Assembly (NCBI GenBank): GCA_019634345.1
Contig: JAHQVL010000281.1
Coordinates: 1 to 37,454, forward strand
DNA from: Rhodothermaceae bacterium
GTDB lineage: Bacteria > Bacteroidota > Rhodothermia > Rhodothermales > JAHQVL01
Reading direction: 5' to 3'
Length of the DNA stretch: 37,454 nt
The position numbers were made by a program, and so were the translations under genes. Below the pieces are notes generated by a model. The model had not been told where the DNA came from and made no database searches. It saw only the letters and a list, made by a program, of their open reading frames with translations. This document shows, in pieces, positions 1 to 9,400 of the stretch (the first letter of the stretch is position 1; each line of letters opens with the position of its first letter).

Positions 1-3000
1 AGGTACTTCGAGAGTGGTTCGTCTAATTTCTGAGAGGCCAAATCCATTAAACGCCCGGAATTCAATATTAACCTCACGTGTTGCGTCAAACGGCAACAGG
101 AGGCGGGGAATAGTTATAGGATTGACCTGGACTCTAATATCCTTTTGTAATGGGATTGACTTCCATTCCTGGTAAACCAATTCGTCTGTGGCGTCAACGA
201 TTCTGTATTCAATGTGGGTAATTTGTGATTCTGGATCACGGAACGACCCTGGCTCAATAAGGACATAGCCACTACCTGATATAGTAAGCTTATACGTGGC
301 CTCTATATCTTGAATCTGCGGAGGAGAGGTGTCATTGTCGAGCTTGATAGTTTCTGAGAAGTTCGTGGTTAAACCAGCGAGGTTTGTAGCCTTCAGCTCT
401 ACCAGGACAGTGTATCCGTGTTCACTCTCAGGTAAATCGTGTTGAATCTCTGGGAAACTAACATGTTGAATGTTAGGCACGTCAATTGGAGTCCAGTCAA
501 TAATTAATTCGCTGGAGTCTTGCTCTATAGAAACACGATAGTCGATCGAAGAAATCTGCGACTCCTGATCAGAAACACCAAATAGTTGAATATAGAGTTG
601 ATTTAATGCAGGCTGTGAATTAGATCGCCTGACAAAGATGTCTGTGTCTTCAAAAACAGGAGGAGTAGTGTCAACAATAACCGAAACAGGTAATTCACTA
701 GTTGCTGTAAGGTTGTTGCCGTTCGTACTTCGAACTTCAACAGCTAGTAGAACGCTCTCATTGAATTCGGGAAGATCAAGCGAGACTATTCTAGGAGAGA
801 ATAGACCGGCAGAAGTATCAAAGGAAATGGGCGTCCAATCAATCAATGATTCTGATCCATTCTCCTTGTTAACCAGTCTGTAAGAGACTTCTGATATTCT
901 TGACTGTGTGTCTTCAACTGCATTGATGACTAAATCAAGCTGATTCGCTCTCGATGGATGGTGAACTCCATAATTAATTACATCGAAGTCTGGGTTGGAG
1001 GGAGGTGTGATGTCTGGTGTGTTAGAAACCACAATAGAATGCTCAGATTCTACTATTGAGGACCCCTCGGCGAATAACCTTACGTGGGCAGTTGCGCTGA
1101 ATAACTCTCCCATTGCTTGAACAGGTGCATAGAAACGATACTGCCCTGCTTTGTTGCTTTTGGGGTTCTGTATGGTGGTCCATGTGGATGATGATCGTGA
1201 CCCCGTAGTCTCTTCAGCCGTCTCATCGTTCGTGTAATCAATTCTGTATTGAAGAGAGTCTACATCATGCAGAAAGTTATCATGTAGATGTACAATGACT
1301 TCCAGGTCACTAGAACGTATTTCGTTTGTAGAGTCGAAATAGAAAAGATCGATACTTGCGCTCGATTCTTGCTGTAAATGCGCTGCATTAATCAGGTTGT
1401 GGTCAATAATTGCTGACGATCTCGATGAAAGACCCATACCATTGATTACCTCTACGTCTACAAGATATCGTGACGTTGAATTAAGCAGAGGTACATTGTG
1501 CTGAACAGAAACTCCATCAAATTGATTTGAGGTCTGGTCCAGAGAGACTTCCTGCCAGTTCAGCAATAAGGAGTCAACTTGCTGGAGATCGCTGATTCTA
1601 TATCGAACTCTAGATATGAACGACTGAGGATCACGGCTTTCACCAATCGTCAGTTCGAGATTTCCAAGGTTTAGCTCTGGTTCTACAGTATAATTGAGCA
1701 ACAATGCTGGAGTGACTGGTGGTGTGTCATCAGCATCCATCTCCAATGCAACGTCTACAGTATTCGATAATCCCTGAAGGTTTGTAGCCCGTACCTGGAT
1801 AATATGATTTGTGTTGGGTGCAAGCGACGTGGCAGCAATTACACTGCTGTAGCCCGGGAATGTCTGAGTAGATTGATTTCCAAGATCGAGTGGGATCCAT
1901 TCCTGGTTACGTTGCGGGCTTTCGATATTTACAATTCTGTACTCAACAGAAACGATCGGAGCTTCTTTGTCTTCTATGCGGCCTACGTCTAAGAGTATAG
2001 AATTAGGGTAAAAGGGAGATTTGGCAGAATAGTAGGTGGCTGAAACCTGTGGCTCAGTCGGTGGGGTAAGGTCCAGTTCAGTTTGCAGGAATCGAATCGC
2101 TTTGGTTGAAGCTAAACCCGCCCGATTATAGGACTGGACTTCAACAATAATCGATCTGCTTGTGTCAAAACGTGGAAGCGAGATATGCTTATCCGTTGTT
2201 GGAATGATATACGTTGGGAAGCCTGGGCTGATGATCAAGAAATCATCCCAGTCATAAATAACTTGCCCATTTTGTCCATCGAGAACGCGATAAAGGACAC
2301 GACCAATGCCTGACTCAAAATCACTGCTGTTTCCAACGATGATTCGAAGTTGATTAGGATTATCTACGCTATAAAATCCAGTGTGCTCTAGCGTAACAGA
2401 GGGCTCTGTTGGTGATGATGTGTCTTTGCCTGGTATTTGAATCGTCTCCCTGATTACATTTTGCAATCCAGCTCCGTTTGTAGCTCTAATGAAAATGGAC
2501 AGGTTATTAGAAGCATCTGTTATAAACTCATCTGCGAGGGGGAGATATATGGTTTGCGAACCTGTTCTTTGAGGTCGGTTTGGCAAGGTTAAGAATTCAT
2601 CCCAGATAGCGTTGGCAAGATTAGCTTGGGCTTCTTTTGTTATTGTGTACTCTACTCTGTCAATACCTGACTCCTGGTCAGCAATGTCTATGACCTCGAC
2701 TGCCAATGAGTTTTGGTTTGTATTCTCAAATTCGTCATAGTACAAGAGTGTCTTCACTGAACTCGTAGGTGGCGATACATCCAGGTCAAGTTCTAATTCT
2801 TCAGCTGCTATTGAGGTTAGTCCACTACCATTCGTGATGCGCACACTGATTTTGACTGTGATCTCGTCTTCTTGTACAGGTAGACTTGTTTCAACGACCC
2901 TCCCTCCAAAGTACGTAGTACTAAAAGGAAGTGACGTCCAGTCTTGTATTAGGTCCTTCCCGTTCTCGTTTTCAATTTTGTACTCTACTCGCTCAATCCC

Positions 3001-3470
3001 TGAATCAATGTCTCTTAATGCTTCGACTTTAAATTGAAGCGTGTTGGGTGTTTCTCCAAAGTAGGAGGAATATTCCAAGCCTGAAATCGTCGGTGATGGA
3101 GGAGGAGAAGAGTCAAAGGGTACCAGGGTAATCTCCTGCTGAGCGTTTGCTTGCTCAGTTGGAGAGACATCAACACTAAATTGGCCTTGCTTGATTACAG
3201 GCACACCCCCTGCGCCTCGAACACGCAATGTAAGAGAAATGTCTTTCTCTGTTTTTTCTGAATCGCTCTTGGTCGTGAAATAAGAAGTAGAAGAACTTGT
3301 CGCAAGGCTTGTAAAGTACGTTGTGCTCGACGTGTCTTCCGATACAGACAATGATATTTCTGCTAGTTCTACAGGGTGATCTGTTTCCCACTCAATAGAA
3401 GTATGACTCAAGAATCCTTCGATTGAAGGTGACACGACAATATCATTTATAACAGGAGGAGTTAAGTCCT
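1..3470 (-). repeat. Tandem array of ten Ig/FN3-like modules within the giant gene
   Basis: Module boundaries are marked by an S/T-P-P motif at about 3460, 3100, 2767, 2410, 2059, 1717, 1360 (degenerate), 1000, 658 and 319. The mean spacing is close to 349 nt (about 116 aa). Most modules keep a central signature of the type D-x-E-S-x-I-x-R-V-x-Y-R-I, a W about 15-20 residues later, and a late N-x-x-G-L followed by the next acidic D-x-T/S-P-P linker. The copies are clearly related but divergent at DNA level, which points to an old domain array and not a recent slippage repeat. The last module is cut by the window edge, so the true number may be larger. Confidence 0.8.
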
Positions 3471-6400
3471 CTGCTAGAATTCGGTAATTACCGCGGTACG
3501 GGGTAAACTGAAAAGAATAATCGACAGCATCCGGATCAAGGCCTCTGATTGATGAACGCCAAATGCGGTACTCGTCAGCCATGCCAAAGAGGGTAGTTGT
3601 ATACTGGGTCTGTACATCGTAGAGGGGGTCAAGCGCCTTAGAAAAGTTATCCGATACTTTATTGAGCGTATCTGAATGAACTTCAAATTGATCTATTCGC
3701 TCGGATATAAGTGATGTAAGTGAATCGGATAGCTCAGTGAGGGAGGCAAGAGGAGCATCAAACCACATATTCTTGGCAGAGAGTACAAATTCCGCTTCGA
3801 CATCGTCTTCTGAGAGGGTATTCACATACTGAGTATATGATGTCCCTTCAGGCAAGTCCTCTCTTTGCCAGGATGTGTTTTCTCCAATCTCTACTGCCAG
3901 GTTATATTGATCTATAGCAGCTTTTTTTAGCTTTTCTTGGGCATCTTCCAATCTCGACAGCTGTGCGAATTGTGTACGAATGCCTTCTTCGATAGTAGAC
4001 TCTCTAGATGTTAGCCAGTCTGTTTTTTGTTTGCTCCATTCTAACATTGTCCAATCATCAGAAATCTGTTGAGCGTAAAATTGACGAATGGAACCGTTGG
4101 CACTTTCAAAGTCAAAGGCCTGTTCTGGAGTACGAACAGTTTTGAGGTTTACAAGATTATTTTCCAGTCCACCTATGGCCCTGATAAATTGACTGTCAAT
4201 AGATTCATTGTTTTGTTTAAACGCTATGAGGCTTCTGGTTTGGGCGGATGCGATACCCAAATCAATTTGGAAAGAAGCGTCTGATAAGTTGAGCGCCTCT
4301 GCATCCTCAGGAATCGTAAAGGGCGAATCCTCTAGCTCTGGTGTGAGGTCTACATTATCAGCCAACCACAACAGAGGCCTTGGCGAAATGGTCTGGAAGG
4401 AATAGATGTCGAGATCTGCGCTTTTGCGTGCCTGGTCGATGCTAGAACGCATTTTGGCGAGCGCTTCGGAGGCTTCTTCGCTGGCATAAGCTTGCTCACG
4501 TACATAATTGAGCTCAGGATGATTTTCGTCATCATACAGATCTTTCAGAATAGACTGAAGCGCTGAAGGATAGCTTTCTGAGAGCACGGAGCTTCCTAAT
4601 TGCTCAATGCGTTGGCCTACCTGCGAACGTGTAGAACGCGACTTTGAGAACAAGGAGAACTCTTTGGACGCTATTGGGGACTCTGAAATGGTTTTCTGCA
4701 AATCAAGAGCATTCTGCAGAGAAGAAGTGGCTTGTTCTGTTAAACCAGAGATTTTTTGAGAGGATGCCCTTGCATCCTGCAGCATGCGAAGAAAAACTGA
4801 GTTTCGGGCATCTCCTCCGAAGGTGCCTCCATCTTGAAAGGCTAACCAGGGATCGATAGGCCCATTAAAGATGAATGGAACGTCCGCATACTGATTTCTA
4901 GCTGCATAAAACTGGTATTCATCTCGGTCTTTGATTAAGGCCCCGTTCATGCGGTCTTCATTCAACATGTATCCAGGAAGCAGATCAATAGAGGACGTGA
5001 AGGACGTATAACCTTGAATTTCTTCTTGCTCTCTTAGCTGCCAAAGGAAGACTGAAATTTCGTCATCTACTGAAAAATGACCTTTGTCAATGTCTATCTC
5101 ATCTTGTAGAGTAAGGGCAAATCCAGACGGGTTCATTAAGAAGTGCCCGGGGAGTTTTATCGTATCCGACAGGATGAATTCCGAATACCCGTTCGCCGAC
5201 CAGCTAAGCGCTGAATCAGGAGAATAACTCAAGCTAAAGTTACCTGGAATGACACCGCCAACAACTGTAGAATAATTTAAACTGATATTGGATAAGCCTT
5301 CAAAGAGCAGAGAGGGATTCGTGGAATTTAGCCCTTCTCGTTGAACAAGAAAAAGGTCGGTTCTGAGTTTCTCGTTATCATCATAGAATGCGCCATCCAA
5401 ATCGAGATAAGTGAATTGTTCAGTTTCTCGTAGAACTCCTATTCCATTAAAATCTAAGGAGGCTCGCCCAGACTCTAGAGCGAACTCGACGGGAGTAACT
5501 AGAGACAATTGATCACTAATATTTAGTTCTGAACTATTTGTTGTGCCAGGGTAATTTGAAGAGAAACTATTGTTACTGCGCTCATTCAGTGCTAATGAGA
5601 CAAGCTCTATCTCGGACTCAGTTGGCCTAAAGAATATGCCACCGCCTGGAATACGAGCATAACCAAAGTTAGGAATGATCTCGAGTGGCTGCCTTGCAGG
5701 GCTAAATAAGATACTCAGGCTTGGTAAGCCATTTCTTGATTTGAGGCTACCTGTACTCGTTAACTCTACACCCTGATACAGCGTTTCTCCATCCATTTGG
5801 AAATAGGGAAGCGTACTGGTGTCATCAAAGGTGAAGGTTCCTTTGAATGATGCAATATCTGAAAATTGAACATCTACACCGTTGACCTGAAGTGATGTTG
5901 AGGAAAAAGTGTCATTCGATACATTGAACTCGTCGAATGTGCCGGCAAACCATCTGTCAGTCAGTGTAATAGGTAATGACGATCCACAGAACGTTCCGAA
6001 TCGAATCTGGGCATCAAAGGGTCCATCTACAGGGCTGGTTACAGATCTAGAGGATGGTTTTTGTGGATCATTTCTTCTTTGTCTTAGAGCAGATACTGAG
6101 TTTTGTTGGTTCTCAAAACAGTTGAGCTCAAATGAGGCAATGTTTTGGAAAGCTAGCGCAGAGGGAGCAGATAAAGACCCAAGATCTGTAACTCCTCTGG
6201 GGTCGATGGTCATGTCCTTGATGGGGAAGTACCCTGAAAACCCATCTACGGTTAACATCGAGCGGCCGCTAACAGTGAAAATAGGTTCAGCAGAATTATC
6301 TAGGGAAATTTTTGTTGCGTAAACATCAGTCAAGTCCCCGCGGAGCTTAAATAGAGGCTTCTCAACTGTAGGATAATCGGTGATGAGATAATTGATCGTA

Positions 6401-9400
6401 GCTTGCTCCTGGATTCGAATTCCGGGATGGCTGTTTGGGTCGGAATGACTTCCAAGAGAAAGGCTGACATGGTCCTCAAGAGCAGAATGCTGAGGTTGTA
6501 TTGAGAGGCTCGATTCTTGGTTTGCATTAGAAGCAGTTACAAAATTCTCGATTGAAAGCGTTGCAGAAGCGAGAATTTGTGCTTGACTGGGTATTCTTGG
6601 ATCAAAATCGAGGTCGACGGCTGAATAATTGATTCCCTGATTTGAACTGGCACTTTGTGGTTGGAGCCCTGCCAATTCTTGCCCATTCCAAAACGTCTTG
6701 TCTTTTTCAATCGTCCCATCATACCCGATGGTCATTGAGACTGGAAGCGTGGGGTTCAGGTCCGATAGATTCCTGCCAGGAGCATATGAGCGATAATTGG
6801 GAAGGGTTACTCTCCCCGAAAGATCCAAGTTTAATCCTGTACTATCATTTACAAGCCGAAGCGATTCGATGAGAAACGCATCATTGATCAATTTGATAGG
6901 GGAGAGGTTGGTAAGGAGCTCAAGAGCCTCTGTTTCTGTAGTAGTATTAGAGGTTTGGTCAAGCTGATCACCTGTAATAGAAAGAGTGCCTTCAGAAGAG
7001 AGTTGAATCCCAGAAAAAGGAATGACGTTGTCATTAGAATTTTCAACGGAAAGCTGAGGGATAAACGCACCGTCAATTGTGGTAAGAACCCTGTTGTTAT
7101 CTGCATCATAGACAATATCAAGGGCATCAATACTGGTCGACAGAATACCTCCAAAAAGAGGCTGTTGTATCCAGAGGTCATCGTTTGGCCACAGTTCGAT
7201 CCCGTTTTCACCTATATCTAGAATGGCACCTAGTGTAAAACCAGGATCAAGCATGCCTGCATACTTGAACGTGCCAGCGATTGTTACATCAAGTTCTGAA
7301 TCTGAATTGAGGGAGTAGCCGCTTCTGGAATCTACATGCAATTGAGTAGCGCCAATTGGAAGAATGCTTGGTTGATAGCTGGCTAGTTCATATCTCCAAT
7401 CGGAAGACCGTGCGTCATAAGACCCTTCAATGCCTATATACGTTTGTCTTTGTGGTGAACTGAAAAGCGGACTGATTAATTCGCCATAAAAACGAACCGT
7501 CTCACCAGGAGCCTTTGAATGATCAACCGTTAATTCGCGGATCTTTAGGTCGAGGACGTCCGGGTAGACATTTGTTGTAGAGGTGGCTGTTAAAATGACT
7601 GAAAACCCATTTGGTGATAGTGTTGCATCAAACGGGAAGTAGGTTTGCCCATCAGCGTCTTCCGCCTCTTTTTCAGGATTTCTAAGCTCGCCCTCAAGGT
7701 GTAAACGGTGGCCCTCAGGATGATTTGGGTCGAATTTTATACTACGTATCCTTAAAGGATATCCTGCATCTTCTAGGTCAATCGGGTCGCTTTCATAGTT
7801 ACCTGCTATTTCTCCATTTGTATAGGCAAATGCGTCGTTCAAAAGAATATCAATTGAGACGGGAAATAAAACAGGATCAGCCTGGTCGCTAAAGAAAGGT
7901 ATTGAGAGGAAAACAGACTGCTCAGAACTGGAAGTAAGCTCTGTTCCATCACGTGTTTTTTTACCGATTTTTACTGCCGAATCCTCGTCATCTGCGAAAA
8001 CCAGGTATGCTTCAACTACACCCGGTAATGCAATTCGTTCAGGAAGTTCGGCTTCACTTGAATTGGCTAACGGGTGAAATCCTGCATGGTCAAAGAATCC
8101 AGTAACGACTTCATCTTCTACGTCGCTTTTTATTAGTTCACTCCGTCCACGATTGGAGATCTCTGGCAACCAGCCAAGCGTAAATTCGTTGTCGATCTTA
8201 ATCGAATGTGGTTCGCCGTCTATAAGGGATTGGGCCTCGATTGGATCTTCAGATTGGATGGAAAACCCTTCTTCATTAAGTACTACCTCTTCTAGAGTAA
8301 TCGTATAGAGCGGTTCATTGTATGGGACCTGTATATCGATCCTATTGATCTCTGCTTCAGCTGATACAACCGTATTAGTTGATAAGTCCAGGGTGATTTG
8401 TCCTGGAGATTTTAGCGAATTACTGCCACCTGTTAGGCTGGCTATATCTAGTAATTCCCCTTCAAGGAAAAAAGATGGCGTTGCATCCGAAGTCTGAACC
8501 CGTAGAGTACTCTCGCCTAGTTCTACGCTAAATCTACCCGTTGTAAAAGGGGTACAAGGGGTAAAAGAAGTAGAGTAACCATCTAAAGAGCGTTCTTTTT
8601 GAGTCAGATAAAAAGCTGGCGTCTCACAAGGACTACTTTCTTGAGTGCCCGCTAGGTGCACCACACCCGAGTAGAACAGGTTTTCAGATTCTTTACCCTC
8701 TTGAGCCAGTAATGAACCAGAAAGCGAATGAATCTCAAATACTCCGGCGTTAAAATGCCATACAAGCGGCTCGTTAAACGTGTATGCCAAAATTGGCCCT
8801 GAAACGATACCGTCCTGTAGAGTAGCACTTTGTACGGTGAACGGAATCATGCTTAAAGAGAATGAAGGCTGCGCATCAGAAAGCAATTGCAGTTCAAAAT
8901 CATACTCTGGGGTAAGAAAGTCGGTGTCTGCTCCTTCTGTTTCATTCGTAGAAAGTTGAGTTGCTGGAATCCTGACAGCTGCTAATTCCAGTCGATTTTT
9001 TCCTTGATTGAATATAGCGGGTTGAAACCCGGGAATACCCTCATGAATCTCCTGGTTTGGAAAGGAGATGCCCATTTCTGTAAGCTCTGTATTCTGGAGA
9101 GGTGCAATCAAAGAACCACCTTCAATCAGTTGTGATTCGATGTGCGACTGCAGGCCTGCCCTGTACTCAATGCCCTTCTGAGGTGAGTAGTAAATGTCAA
9201 AAGAGCTGATTTCGTCTATGAAAAGAGCGTGTTCGTTAAACGCAAAAGCTGTTGAGGATTCTAAAGGCGTTGCTTCAAAATAGTGCACGGTTCCATACCC
9301 ATGACCATCAAACGTAGCACTAATATCAGCTCTGGCAGCTAATTCCGAATGGGCTAATAGTTCGAGCTGCCCCTCGATATCAAGCTGAAAAGATGAAATT

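Noticed and set aside
5909..6322. 137-codon plus-strand frame
   Set aside because: Antisense to the giant gene, whose frame is open and coherent across the whole region; no motif.
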